Assembly (NCBI GenBank): GCA_963971305.1
Contig: OZ020306.1
Coordinates: forward strand, 72,513,022 to 72,577,021
Direction of reading: 5' to 3'
From: Arcuatula senhousia
Lineage: Eukaryota; Mollusca; Bivalvia; Mytilida; Mytilidae
Length of the DNA: 64,000 nucleotides
Shown: one piece after another, positions 11,666 through 24,006 of the stretch
Position numbering within the stretch: the first letter of the stretch is position 1
Layout: each line of letters opens with the position of its first letter
Translations under genes and position numbers: made by a program
Notes under the pieces: model-generated
Told to the model about the DNA's origin: nothing
The model's input: only the letters and a program-made list of their open reading frames with translations
Database searches by the model: none

Positions 11666-11813
11666 ATACATATGCTTCTATTACTATACCAGTTTCGACC
11701 AATTCTTTATTTTTCTCTCCCTACCCACCTAGCGTTCATCATGTACTGTGTTACAACCTTAGATTGTCTACGAGGAGGCTTAACTAGGCAACCGAAATCT
11801 AGATCTTTATCTA

Positions 11814-12010
11814 CCCTAGGTGGTCTAGTGGTACAGTGCAGGCGTAGTTGTCATAGATGACAGAGAATGGGTTCGATTCCAGCTCAACCCCATGCTGGAT
11901 TTTCCGGTGTCAACGGCTTTTAAAAGATGATTTTCATCACTGATGGCACACGGACACCCTTTTCCAACTTTGCAGCTCACCATATCCATATCGATGTGAA
12001 AAAATAGCTT
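11814..12010 (+). mobile_element. Possible tRNA-headed SINE
   Basis: CCTAGGTGGTCTAGTGGTAC resembles the 5' half and A-box of tRNA-Glu/Asp/Gly, and GGGTTCGATTCC at about 11870-11881 is a good B-box, the two being about 45 bases apart. No acceptor or anticodon pairing supports a real tRNA. An unrelated body follows, and its 3' end is not clear to me. Confidence 0.5.
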
Positions 12011-13092
12011 ACCTTTAATATGGGGTGGTAGTGTACTTTGATTCAGTTCTTTCAACTCTGTTATGTCTGCAAAATATTTTTTTCTTTTAAATATGTAGTG
12101 CATTTGTAGACCTAGAGTAAATGAGTGGCCTTAAATAATGACGTACCATAAACCTAGTGGAGTAGAGGCTTAAACGGAGCAGTTAATCGCTGATCTTAAT
12201 AATTCAACATGTTCAATGTATTACGAAAACACAAAGGATGTTTTTATATGTACATATAAATTAATGAATGTATTCAAATGTTTTGATGTATTGTTTTATG
12301 AATGTCCGAAAGAAGATGTATTTAAAAACACCGTTAATGACACCACGAAAGATAAAAATACAAAAACTGGATATATTGGAGCTTATATATACCTGTTTGA
12401 AAACCAGCTACGTTCTTGCAAACCTTTGAAATATCTAAAACAAATTAAGGAAAGGTAAATGACATTCAGAAAAAGAAATATAACCGTTTTAACATCAGAA
12501 CAGTTATACCAGTTTTAAAACACGTATATGTTTGTATACAAATTACGGCATAGAAATTATAACTTCTGGATATATTTAGTCAAGGTACGTGTGCTAACTG
12601 ACATCGTAGTTCTTGGTTCCCCGGATCATAAATGTATCAAAGTATATTGTAACTGCATTTTACCGTCTTCAAAAATTACCAAATAAAACTAATATGTATA
12701 TTTCCCTGTTTGAACATCTAAAACATTACTATTTACTTCTTTCGTATCTTTTAGCAAAATGGTGAATGACATCCAAAATACATTACGTTGCTTGAAAACA
12801 GCACCGACATAAATTCTTGCACAAAGTGATAAGAAAACGACATTAAACGCTACTAAATTATTTGATACCTCAAGTGAAACATTTGATGATGCTTTAATTT
12901 ATAAAGTTTTAATAGAGAATTTAAGGTGGTTCGAAAAATAAACAAGATCATTCAAATGAGCATTCTACAGTTTAAAAAAGGTTGGGGGGTCACGTACATG
13001 TCTAAAGAGTAGACTTAGCAAAGTTGATGTCTTAAAGTTTTTTTTTAGTAGACTATTAAGGGAAAACAGTTAATTAGCATTATTGTGAGCTG
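12011..13092. other. No gene recognised
   Basis: AT-rich. The 80-codon frame at 12216-12458 has no recognisable domain. The stretch near 12690-12760 weakly resembles the start of the non-coding part of the satellite unit (for example 52960-53040), hinting at shared Penelope-type ancestry, but the match is too poor to call. Confidence 0.4.
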
Positions 13093-13300
13093 GAAGAAGC
13101 AAAGGTGTACCAAAGGGGTAATCAGTATCATAAAACCGTAAAGACATACAAAACCGGCAGACAAAAATCATCACAACAAAATAAACCACATAACAACATA
13201 AAACACAAACACACATAACAACAAAACCGCATTCAGCAACGCGAACTCAAGTCGAAACGAGAGTGAACTCAGGTGCTCCGGAAGAGTAATCACCAGATTG
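13093..13300 (-). mobile_element. Solo 3' end of a Naiad-type element, second copy
   Basis: Aligns with the terminal region of the Naiads at 41140 and 47000: an AAGCAAAGG-ACCAAAGGGG start, ACAAAACCGG, then AACGCGAACTCAAGTCG and GAGTGAACTC-GGTGCTCCGGAAGAG near 13255-13290. It contains only about the last 200 bases of the element and no coding sequence. Confidence 0.75.
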
Positions 13301-13444
13301 TACTTGTATTTCACAAATGACTAGCTATATATACTATTTTTGAAACCATAAAGACACAACATAGGGTCACGGATTTTCCTCTCTATATATATTGAAGAAA
13401 AACTAATTTTTACGTTCTGAATCTTTTGTGTTACTTGAGTCATT

Positions 13445-13540
13445 TTAATTATGTCTCCCAAACGAAGTTTGGAGACATGTTATTTTTGCTCAGTTGTTAT
13501 TATTCTTCTTTTTCTTCTTCTTCTTCTTATTATTTTTCTT
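13445..13540 (-). repeat. Fold-back hairpin module with AAG/AAT-rich side
   Basis: ATGTCTCCCAAACG / AAGTTTGGAGACAT at 13451-13478 is an almost perfect hairpin. Read on the minus strand it is preceded by GAGCAAAAATAAC and an AAT/AAG microsatellite. This is the same arrangement as the five tandem hairpins at 37800-38100 on the plus strand. Confidence 0.7.
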
Positions 13541-13805
13541 CTTTCCGCGCTTGATTTTTCGAACACTTGTGTGCACCGTTTCTCAGAAACCAACAAACGG
13601 ATTTGCTTGATATCATGTGAACTGATAGGCCCATATTCTTAGATGCACATCCCCCCCAAAAAATTAATATGTTGGAGGTAACATGTATTTTGGTGGTCTC
13701 AAAGGGGGTTTTGCAAAATTTTATTATAGAAGTCTATGGGGAAAATGATATAACTTGATAATTTGTGATCTTAATTACCTCTTAACTTGGATATTTATTT
13801 TTTTA

Positions 13806-14432
13806 TACCCCGCCAAAATGTAGTGGCGAGGTTATATGTTATATCCACCGTTTTGTTGTTTTGGGGGGACCATGCCCAACCCCCTCAAGTAACAAAATAC
13901 TAAATATTTTTAAAACCATTGAGAGCCCCACCTTATAACCATATATATTATTACTCCTTATGATAAGACAAACCATTTGGTACCACAGGGGGGTCTGAGA
14001 GGGATCAAGCCCCAACACCTCAAATGATAGAATACTTAATATTCTGAAAACCATTGAGATCCCCACACTATAACCATATATATATATTATTACTCCTTAT
14101 GATAAGACAAATCATATGGTACCATAGGGGGGTCTGAGGAGGATCATGCCCCACTCCCTCAAATGAATAAATACTAAAAATTCTCAAAACCATTGAGATC
14201 CCCACCCTATAACCATATATTTTATTACTCCTAATGATTAGACAAATCATTTGGAACCATAGTGGGTCTGAGGGGGGGGGGGGGGGGGTCATGCCCCACC
14301 CCCTGAAAGGATAAAATACTAGATATTCTGAAAACCATTCAAATCCCCATCCTATATATATATATATATATAGCATTACTCCTTATGATTAGACAAATCG
14401 TTTGGTACCATAGGATGGGGGGTCTGAAGGGA
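13806..14432. repeat. ~138-bp tandem repeat, four to five copies, headed by a hairpin
   Basis: Starts with a short fold-back (ATACCCCGCC and GGCGAGGTTAT, 13806-13836). Units of about 138 bases follow, each with GGTCTGAGGGGGATCATGCC, CCCCTCAAATGA, AAAACCATTGAGATCCCCAC and ATAACCATATATATTATTAC, with starts near 13860, 13990, 14128, 14266 and a partial one near 14420. One unit has an expanded G-run (14269-14288) and the next a TA run (14353-14372). The two minus-strand frames of 75-102 codons are repeat artefacts. Confidence 0.8.
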
Positions 14433-16083
14433 AACACCCTGTCCAAACTTTTCCCATGTGATTGATGGAACTTCATTTGGGAGACATCCGAAACTGCATT
14501 CAGTTTCAATTATACCATGTTGAAATGCTGACTTAACATTTGCAAGATGTTCTACAAAGATCCTCAGTTTTATACCCCCTAACCATCTTAAAGGTTTAAA
14601 AATACAAAAGATATACCACTTATAAACAGTTTGAAGTGTATTTCTCTTTAAAATCATAAAGAAGTAAATGTTTAGATACTTTGAACGTACAAATGACTTA
14701 CAAAGCATAAGTGAACACTTTAAAAACGTGTCTTTTCCTTTCGAACAAATTATAACATATTTATCAAAGAATTTCCCGTTGTAAGTAATTAGTGGACCAA
14801 GTTCAACAATGGCATTTGTTTCAGAAATATGGCCGTTTATGTCTGCTGTTGAAAAGGGACACTATATGTACTTTTAAACTATTATCGTAGATGAATCAAT
14901 CATATGTGAACACAAGACTTTTGTTGGGAACTTCAAATTTCGGTAATATCTTAGAAGATATTTCATTGAAAACCTACGAATCTGCATACTTCGATTTACA
15001 TTGCGAATTTGAATCATGTGGTCATATCATTATAAAACGAGGACTGATTGTGACGGCAGCCGTCACAGATGTTCCCCAAACGAACAAGATGTACCTTAAA
15101 GCAGCAAAAATACTGCCTTTTTCAGTTTTCTAGAATGTGCAAATGATGTAAAAATATAGAATATATATATATAATGTTCATGGCATTGTCAATGATGCGT
15201 TTAAACATTAATTTTGTCACATGTTGCAAATGGTGGACTTGATTTTTGAAATTGAGAACAATGTACCGGTACTCACACAGAAGATACAGACTTTGTAGAC
15301 CATATACACACATAAATTTTGAGAAAAACTTGCAATAATTCTTTAAACATGTATATGACCCCCAGGAAAAATAAAAGAAGATTCTACGTGTATATACTAT
15401 TCTTCAATAAACATAGTTTTAACACTACAAAAAAACGTTAAAATAATTGATACTTTTTATTCAAGTACACAGTACATATTGTCCGTGCAAGTTTCTGTCT
15501 GTTTTTATTTTACATATATATTTTTTATACAATAATATTTTTTAGATTTTTTTTTTATTTTTTATTTTTTTTAGAATTTTTTTTCTTTTCTTTTTTTACA
15601 TTTTTTTTCTTTCTTTTTTCTTTTCTTCTTTTTCTTTATTATTTATTTTTTTTAAGAATGTTTTTTTCTTTTTTTTTATTTTTATTTCTTTTCTTTTTTT
15701 TGTTACATTTTTTTACACATTATGTATATTTTTTTCAATTTTTTTAGACATTTTCTTTTCTTAATATACTTGTATAATAACTTTTTTTAATTTCAAATAA
15801 TTGATTATCTATAACATAAATACATGAGTCAAATGCAACTTTGAGTGTATATAAATCTATTTAGAGGTAAAACATGAAATATAAAAAAAGCAATCAATAA
15901 TTAAATGCACATTACTCACAATGAAAAGAGCTGAAAAAAATCTTATTTACACAGTACAAAACTCAATTATTTTCATAGTACTAAAAACTACTTGTGCACC
16001 CATTGAAAGTATGGTATAATATGACAATGTCTTCATTTTTATATCAGTTCTTAGTACTTGTTTGTCTGTCTCTTTGTACATTC
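14433..16083. other. No gene recognised; T-rich tract; probable Helentron 3' flank
   Basis: The open frames at 14376-14708 and 14891-15133 have no recognisable domain. 15520-15770 is an almost pure T-rich tract with scattered A and C. The interval 15500-16083 lies just downstream of the Helentron coding region (minus strand) and should hold its 3' terminus, but I could not identify a terminal hairpin or end motif. Confidence 0.45.
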
Positions 16084-17890
16084 TTAAAAACCAACTACTT
16101 CTACTGCTTCATGCACACTATAATATTTAGGCAATATCTTCACTGTTGGACATTGTTTAAACCCTTTCACAAACACAAGGTCCAAACAGGAGCCTGAAAC
16201 AGTTGTAAGTTTGTTGACTAGCTGTTGATACTGAAATTGTGTGAATATTTGTCTAAAATGTGTAGTTTCACTGGTGAAGTTATCATTTAGGTCTCCAACA
16301 ATGATCACTGGTGATTTTACTTGTTGTTGTATACTTGTAAGAAGTGAAGTTAAAGCTATCAAGAACTTTTTTGCAGGATAGTATTGTGTTCTGTACAGTG
16401 TTATAACAGCACATTCCAAGTAAGAAGTTTCAATCTTCCTGGCTACATACTCTAAGTTTTCTACACCTAATACTAATGGAAAGGTTTGCATATTTTTTCT
16501 TATAAACATTGCTACTCCTCCCTTTTCAAGTGTTATAAGGTTTTGGAAGACTGGATCTTTAAAATTTGCACAGTAGGCATTTTCACGATTCAGTTTAAAA
16601 ACATCATGGTCAGGTAACAAGGATAATGGGATACATAGTTGCTTGTTTAGCCATGTTTCTGTGAAGCAAATGATATCACTTTCTGAAAAACTTATATCTT
16701 TCTCAATATCAGGAGCATGTGGCAAAAGCCCTTCAGTGTTATGAACCAGTAGTTTCCATTTTATCATATCTCCAGTGTTGTTGGTAGGGTTTTCAATAAA
16801 TTGGGGCATTTCTTCAAGGGCTTCTTTGATTTGCGGACAAGCATAAATTTTATCTGTGTCCAATCCAATGATATGCAGACCTGTTAGGCTGGTTGATCGA
16901 CTAAGTGCAACATAGGCCATCCCTGCCTGAAATATTTTTTTTAGTGATATAACAGTATTCTGGGTTGTAAGACCTTGAACCTTGTGAATTGTTGCACTCC
17001 AACCTAATTTCAAAGGAAATTGCTTTCTTTTAGCTTCTTTGTTGTACAAGGTTTCCTCTATTCTGGTGATTCTAACTGCACCAACAGTTCCACTTATCTT
17101 AGTAACAGTTTTTGATACTGAATTTCTTCCTACTTTTTGATTGTCAAATTTAACAAACACTGCCTCTACATCACCATTCCTCATGTCAAAAGCAACTACT
17201 GTACCAAAGGCACCATTCACGAGCCCATCATCAGTATCTAGGTTACGTACAAGCATGACTCTGGCATTTGTTCCAAGTTTAATGCTATCCAATAAATCCT
17301 CTTGTGGTGATTGTGATGTGTATGGCTCATTTCTTGAAACTAATCGGCCGGTCACAGAACTTTTGCTGTAGTCCTTTGCAGGACAGATTATAATTGGACT
17401 ACATATACTATTGACCATGGATTCATTGTGAGCATTAACTTCATTGTTTGAAGGAAACACATGCAGAATGTTCTGAATCTTTTCTTTGGGACATTGACAT
17501 GACACTGTCCTCAGCAATGCTATATCTTCTTCCTTCATAACCTCTGTACTGGTGCGGACACGTACACGATTAAGCATTTCAATGAATTCTGCATCTTTTT
17601 GTCGCATAACTTGTGTCAAAGTTGCAATTGAAAAGACTGGGTTCCAAAGATCTAAAATGACACGAGATTTGTTCTTGTACAATGCTGAGGCCATAACTGG
17701 TGGCAATTGATAGAAGTCGCCTACTGCAAGCACTGCTATTCCACCGAAAATTTCTTTGGATTGTTTCAGTTGACAAAGACGACCATGAACATACGTAAGC
17801 AACTTGTGGTCCACCATGGAAATTTCGTCAATTATTAAAAGCTGTAAACTGTCATATTTGGTCCTTAATGTGTTGAGTACATTTTCACTG
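16084..17890 (-). pseudogene. Helentron helicase C-terminal half fused to AP-type endonuclease
   Basis: Reads from Walker B (IIDEISMVDH, at about 17815-17830) through Pif1-type helicase motifs AVGDFYQLPPV, GWSATIHKVQGLT and AYVALSRSTSLTGLHI (residues about 30, 272 and 301 counted from the methionine at 17817). From about residue 355 it runs into an endonuclease/exonuclease/phosphatase fold: N360, E387 in CFTETW, GDLN at 508-511, SCLD at 543-546 and H569. This helicase-plus-endonuclease fusion is typical of Helentrons. The helicase unwinds DNA during rolling-circle transposition; the role of the endonuclease is not settled. The Asp usually preceding the last His (SDH) is Val here (SVH). The frame is separated from the preceding one by a 1-base deletion near 17892, so it is not a gene of its own. 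Length after the methionine is 577 residues, to a natural stop. Confidence 0.88.
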
Positions 17891-19445
17891 AAGGTACATA
17901 TGGAAGTTTAATTTTCTTGTGGATGTTGAAAGCTGAATGTAGAGTTTGTCCACCAATATTAAAGGCAGCAGTTCCAGTTTGAGAACTCAAAAGAACTGTA
18001 AATGCTTCTGGATTGTCTGTCAGTTTGGAAAATATCTGTGTTGTAGTATGGTATATGCACTTGATGAGGTGGAATTTGCCCGTCCCTGCTCCACCTGTTA
18101 TAAAAGCTTGAAATGGTTCAGGGTGCTTCTTCCAGCTAACTTGTAATGCCCAATCTCTGATTTTGAGGAAGATGTTTCTCTGACATTCATTCATACTTCT
18201 CAGCAATAGCAATACTTGGTTTGAATCAATGGAAGGTTTATGGTATTCCACAGAACTTTGGGCTTTGTCTGAACTTGAACTAGATTTGTTTGATACTTCT
18301 AACTCTGGAGATTCCACTTCCTCATCAGGAAAACTTGAAATGTCTTTCTCCATTGCATCTGCAAGTCTTTCTGCTTCAGCTTCTGGAGCAACTGAAGCCC
18401 AACCCTCCTCACCAACCCTTCCTTCTTGGATATCATCCCAGGCTCTTTCTAATTCACTTGCATCTTTTTCAAATTTGTTTCTTTTCTCATTTATTACATC
18501 TATGATAGGAATATCATTAACAGTCCCATTTCTGATGAATTCTTCAAAGTCTTTAAAATCCTGTGGTTTGCATATTGCTTCTCTATGTGGCATATACAGT
18601 TGGAGAAGGGTCAGATAGTAGTCATCAGGAGATTTTAATCGGTTAAAGCGTGGATATCTAATAATAGCTTCTTTTCCATGCTTTCTTCTTTTAATGTATC
18701 CTATTCCATTCTGGAGTTCATGGACAGAGAGAGCATTTGGCTTTTTAGACTTCTTTGGTGGATTTGATACCGGATGTATCGTGAATAAAGAACAAAATTC
18801 TGCCAATGACATAGCTTGAAATTCTGTATCTATTGGTCGTGAATAATATTTATCTATAATTGAAAGCATCCAAATATTGTCACTGTTGTTTTGTTTTGGT
18901 TTCAAAGCATTCATTGGGAGACTCATTTTTAGTGCATTTGTTCCAGTTGGAATAAAGACTACTTGTCTAGTGCATTCTTTCAAGTGCATACCACAGACAC
19001 AGTGGGCCGCCTCCTGTGAGGATACTTCTCGGTTTTGTATGTAGACCTGGCTTATTTTCTTCATTGCTGAAGCTGCATCTAAATTCCCTTCCTTCGCCTC
19101 TTTCTTTGCATTGGATAGAAGTTCTCCTATTTCTGCTTCTGCCTTGCTTATATAGGATATTATATAAGCAACACAAGAGTAGGGATCCAACACAAACTGC
19201 ATATCCATATTGGCTTTCCAGGCCTTCAGGATATTAGGGTTGTAATTGTTTACCCAACAATCTTTCAGATCTCTACTATGGTATATGTGGTTCTTTTTGG
19301 TAACAGCTTCCAAACTTTCTACATAATCAGAATAAGATACATTAGCAAGCATTAAGATGTCTTCCAGGGAACATTGTTCAATGTCTGGAACAGAGTTAAT
19401 AACAGTCCATACTTGTTTGACCACATCCTTGGCCGATTTCTCCAT
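17865..19445 (-). pseudogene. Helentron Rep C-terminal part and helicase N-terminal part
   Basis: Continues the Rep domain in the same frame as the region at 19449-21164, after a TAA. The paired tyrosines of a Y2 rolling-circle Rep are visible as [11 protein letters not shown] (residues about 94 and 98 counted from 19445). A linker with an acidic and serine-rich stretch follows ([19 protein letters not shown]), then the Pif1-type Walker A at about residue 449. It reads GGAGTGKF, with Phe where Ser or Thr coordinates magnesium, explicable by a single C-to-T change. It ends out of frame at 17865 because of a 1-base deletion in the segment after LPYVP. Nonsense codon, lost Walker A hydroxyl and frameshift together argue that this copy cannot transpose itself. 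Confidence 0.88.
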
Positions 19446-21164
19446 CTCTTAACATTTAGCATTAAATTCTTCCAGTGTTTGCTCTTTATCTCCTGGTTTC
19501 TCGACTGTCAATTCATCAGATATCTCTTTTTCAGATCGTACAAGAAAAGTTTTTTCAATAGGAGGTCTGGGAAAGTTGAATCTGCATCTTGAAGTGTATT
19601 TGGTGCAGGAGCCAGAATGTGATTTACTGTGCATTTGTACAGATGTAACTAAGTTGAAGAGTTTAGGGTCCAAATCAGGGTCAGGTTGTTTACATGAAAT
19701 GTATTTGTCAACAAAATTGCAAATTTCATCATCAGAATTTAAGTCAAGATTAGGTGCATCTTTAATCCAGAGTAAACTGTGGATATGTGGACTTCCTCGC
19801 TGCTGAAACTCGACTCTAAAAAAATAATCGATAACATCACCAATTGGATGAGCAGGGGACATAATGAGATCTGAAAAAAGGCACTGAACTCTGTTGTTAA
19901 ATAGTCTAGCACACATAACTGGATTGTTTTTAATTAGCTGACATTTTTCACTCCATGAAATTTCATCACAGCTTCTTTCATCATCTCTCTTTAATGTGTT
20001 GATGACCTCTTCCCATCTAGTTTCAGCAGCTGACAAGGTTAAAAACCAGGTCGGAATTCCTAGTTGTCTAATCATGCTAAACAAATCTTTCATGCATCTC
20101 TGCCAGTATGGCGGTGATCCTCTTATTGGCTGAAGGAATCTGAAACCCATGTCTGTTCTTAGGATTTTCTGCAAATTGTCAGGGTCTGTCAACATTGAGG
20201 CAGTTACCTTATTCCCATCATCAGTAGTACCCTTGCCTTTTCGTAGAGCTATTGACATGCTGGATCTTATATTTTGCAATTCTATCATGAACTGTGCAAA
20301 GAATATGAATTGGTTGTCAAGAGCATACCGATTATCTGCACAAAATAGGCGGGTGCTAAAATATTTCGATGGTGAAAGCTTTACAGGCCTAGTCTCTGAG
20401 AATCCGTAGTTTCCATCTGGATGTAATGCTGGAAAAGCCATGGCATCTGCTCCTAGTTCCTGGAATATACTATGAGGTGTTTGATTCTCACCTGGTGCAA
20501 CACAGAAAACTTTGCTATTTGTGTCCAGGTATTCTTGCCCTAAATCTAATGGCTGTGAGCAGGTCTCCACTGGGTGTACTGGTAGTGTTTCATCTAGTGG
20601 ATTGTTGACATCCATCCTGTCATCTTGTTGATTGTCGAAATCCATCCTGTGATCTTGTGGATGGTCATCTGTTAACATTTCATGTGGATTGTCATCATGT
20701 ACCGCCTCACCTATCATGTCATCATGTGATTTGTTGTCATTTAAGCTCTCATGTGGAGTACTGTCATCCATCCTCTCATGTGGATTATCACCATCTGACT
20801 CTGTTGTTTTTGTTTTCTCATCATCCATACTTTTACCCACACAGTCATCAGTTTGTTGGTTGTCCTCTTCATAATGTATATCAACATCCATGTCACTTGT
20901 CACTTTTACGATGTCAGCATCATCAATATCATCATACCAGTGATTGTTTAGGGTGATGCCTGAATACCACTTGTTGTTCTCTGTTAAGAATTTTACTGCC
21001 TCCATTACATGCACTGGGTTTACCCATTCATATTTGTGATGGCCCTTGTAGCTTAACTTTCTCTTCAGTTTAACTTTCACCATTTGGGCTCCATCGACTG
21101 CTTTTGGAAGAGATGATGTTACACTATTGATGTTTGATGGAACATTTACCATCTGCCCCTTTAC
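19446..21164 (-). pseudogene. Helentron Rep N-terminal part (HUH), copy A
   Basis: Exon beginning at 21164 after a CATTCCAG acceptor. It has a basic N-terminal stretch, then a very acidic, histidine-rich degenerate repeat (residues about 100-190 from the methionine at 21152, units like DNPHERMDD), then the Helitron-like Rep core. The HUH nuclease motif is QRGSPHIHSLLW (His 456 and His 458), the metal-binding site for single-strand nicking. An in-frame TAA at 19446-19448 interrupts the frame between NAKC and EMEKSAKD; the next frame continues in register to the catalytic tyrosines. Copy A is otherwise very close to copy B (25370-26563), apart from scattered substitutions. Confidence 0.88.
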
Positions 21165-23463
21165 CTGGAATGAGAATAAAACTTTTTAAAATACATATGA
21201 TTTTTTTCAATTTTTGTTTAATTTGTCATTATTTGTAAATTTTAAGGTTAGGAAACAAATACAAGTCTAAATAGAAATTAAAGTTTGTTTTTGCCTACAA
21301 AAACGATGTCTCCCCCCGTTTCCCTCAAAAAGTTCCAAGTTCAAAAGGCCCTTACTCCCAAAAAAATTTTCATGGTAATATGCACAACTACATATGGTGT
21401 CCTTACTATATACCAAGTTTCATTGAATTCGGTTCAGTAGTTTCAGAGGAGTTGCGCTGACAAGACGATAAATGAGGATTTTCAGCAAATTTCTAAGTTC
21501 AAAGGGCCATAACTTCCACAAAAATTTGAGGATCAAAATTTCCTGGTAATATGCACAACTACATATGGTGTCCTTCCTATATACCAAGTTTGGTTGAATT
21601 CGGTTCAGTAGTTTCAGAGGAGTTGCGCTGACAAGATGATTAATGAGGATTTTCAGCAAATTTCTAAGTTCAAAGGGCCATAACTCCCACAAAAATTTGA
21701 GGATCAAAATTTCCTGGTAATATGCACAACTACATATGATGTCCTTCCTATATACCAAGTTTCGTTGAATTCGGCTTAGTAGTTTCAGAGGAGTTGCGCT
21801 GACAAGATGATTAATGAGGATTTTCAGCAAATTTCTAAGTTCAAAGGGCCATAACTCCCACAAAAATTTGAGGATCAAAATTTCCTGGTAATATGCACAA
21901 CTACATATGGTGTCCTTCCTATATACCAAGTTTGGTTGAATTCAGTTCAGTATTTTCAGAGGAGTTGCGCTGACAAGATGATTAATGAGGATTTTCAGCA
22001 AATTTCTAAGTTCAAAGGGCCATAACTCCCACAAAAATTTGAGGATCAAAATTTCTTGGTAATATGCACAACTACATATGATGTCCTTCCTATATACTAA
22101 GTTTCGTTGAATTCGGTTCAGTAGTTTCAGAGGAGTTGCGCTGACAAGATGATTAATGAGGATTTTCAGCAAATTTCTAAGTTCAAAGGGCCATAACTCC
22201 CACAAAAATTTGAGGATCAAAATTTCTTGGTAATATGCACAACTACATATGATGTCCTTCCTATATACTAAGTTTCGTTGAATTCGGTTAAGTAGTTTCA
22301 GAGGAGTTGCGCTGACAAGATGATTAATGAGGATTTTCAGCAAATTTCTAAGTTCAAAAGGCCATAACTCCCACAAAAATTTGAGGATCAAAATTTCTTG
22401 GTAATATGCACAACTACATATGATGTCCTTCCTATATACTAAGTTTCGTTGAATTCGGTTCAGTAGTTTCAGAGGAGTTGCGCTGACAAGATGATTAATG
22501 AGGATTTTCAGCAAATTTCTAAGTTCAAAGGGCCATAACTCCCACAAAAATTTGAGGATCAAAATTTCTTGGTAATATGCACAACTACATATGATGTCCT
22601 TCCAATATACTAAGTTTCGTTGAATTCGGTTCAGTAGTTTCAGAGGAGTTGCGCTGACAAGATGATTAATGAGGATTTTCAGCAAATTTCTAAGTTCAAA
22701 GGGCCATAACTCCCACAAAAATTTGAGGATCAAAATTTCCTGGTAATATGCAAAACTACATATGATGTCCTTCCTATATACCAAGTTTCGTTGAATTCGG
22801 TTCAGTAGTTTCAGAGGAGTTGCGCTGACAAACTTTGTGACCGACAGACGGACGGACAGACGGACGGACACGACAAAAACAATATGTCTCCCCACAAAAG
22901 TGGGGGGAGACATAAATAGTTCATGTGTGGTTTTCCCCATTCAGCTGCCAGTACAATACGGATCTGACATTTTAACTAACACCATTGTTTACTTGACATA
23001 GTTTTCAAGATATTGAGCTCAATAAGAGCAAATTTCAAAAAAAAAAATCCAGAAAAGTGTTGTTGGATCTTCTTCAAAATTTCAGGGCATGTAGATCTTG
23101 ATGTGCTGATCACTTTTACAAGATATCTTTCTTTTTTTGGGGGGGGGGAGGAGGGGGGGTTATTTGCGAAAATTTGCTGTTTTATCCCCCTCCCTGTTTT
23201 ATTTTTATCAATGGCGGCTATCAATTTAAAATGAGGATTGTTTGTGGCCAACACGTTAGTTATCATTCCTACAAAGTTTCAGTCATATTAGGTTAGTAGT
23301 TTCAGAGGAAAAGATTTTTAAAATTTTTAAATTATTAAAGCAGACAAAGGACACTGCTTGATGACAACACATGACGACAGACACATAGTGTTAGCATAAG
23401 CTAACATGGCCTTTGGCTAGGTGAGCTAAAAATTAAGACATAAAGAAGTTATAAACATATTAC
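21165..23463 (-). other. Intron 2 of Helentron copy A (2,299 bp)
   Basis: Read on the minus strand, the donor is GTAATATG (first base 23463) and the acceptor is CATTCCAG (last base 21165). Removing it joins CAAAGAGGG to GTAAAGGGGCAG in frame, giving LPRGGQRGVKGQMVN, which matches the usual LPRGGQ-G-KG-VVN run of Helitron Reps. Most of the intron is occupied by a tandem-repeat element (21306-22913). The part at 22980-23430 is a divergent repeat shared with copy B. Confidence 0.75.
21306..22913. mobile_element. TIR-ended element with nine 171-bp internal repeats (copy A)
   Basis: Begins ATGTCTCCCCCC and ends GGGGGGAGACAT, a perfect 12-bp inverted terminus. The interior is nine copies of a 171-bp unit, counted by the block GTTGCGCTGACAA at 21451, 21622, 21793, 21964, 22135, 22306, 22477, 22648 and 22819. 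An ACGG/ACAG microsatellite follows, then a terminal hairpin (22884-22913). Because 171 is a multiple of three, a stop-free frame of 332 codons runs through it on the minus strand; it is a repeat artefact. No clear target duplication is seen. The architecture recalls molluscan elements with central tandem repeats, such as the pearl group, but I do not recognise the family. Confidence 0.75.
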
Positions 23464-24006
23464 CCCTCTTTGACCTCCCCGAGGGAGTGACAACAGTTTC
23501 ATGAACGGGATTCGTAGTGCTATAAGCTGTCTCTCTAGGTTATTCAGTCTTTTAAGTTCTTCAGGTACTGGTATAAGTTGAAGTCCATTGGCAATGGCTA
23601 ATGGTGGCATTTTCCCTGCATTCAAGTTCTTGTCGCATGTCTTACATATATATTCTTTGTTCTGATATTTAAACTTTCCAGTTTCTTTGAAGACATCTTT
23701 GATATTGTTATTTTCATTGTACTTTGTCTTTTTGAATTGCTTGACTTATTTCTTGTACAAAATTCTCGCACATACAGTACATGGGTACAGCGGTGTCTGT
23801 GTTATGTGATTGTGGAATATTTTGATTTGTTTTTTTATGGATTTTCTATTTTGTGTTACAGTTTCTTTCTTTTTCTGTCTCAAGTTCTGATTACTCTGAT
23901 ATTGGTCTTGTAAATATCTCTTTAGCTTTAATCTGAAAAGTGGCCGTGATGCATATCGCTTGATGCTGGCAGCACGTATGGCATTTCTAAATTCTGCATT
24001 TCTCAT
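23464..24006 (-). pseudogene. Helentron zinc-binding N-terminal exon, copy A
   Basis: Reads, with breaks, a basic repeat-like stretch (MRNAEFRNAIRAASIKRY), then PLYPCTVCARILYKK (first CxxC pair), KEYICKTCDKNLNAGKMPP (second CxxC pair) and LPRGGQRG up to the donor at 23463/23464. Two CxxC pairs ahead of an LPRGGQ run are typical of the N-terminal region of Helitron-like Reps. In this copy a CAA codon has become TAA right after LYKK (near 23747), whereas copy B has CAA there. Copy A has seven T in the run near 23831 and keeps frame where copy B does not. Confidence 0.75.

Noticed and set aside
14891..15133. 80-codon frame as a host gene exon
   Set aside because: No recognisable domain, no convincing splice context and no neighbouring exon; left unannotated.
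21942..22940. 332-codon open frame on the minus strand
   Set aside because: It is a by-product of a 171-bp tandem repeat whose length is a multiple of three; it has no domain and lies inside an intron.
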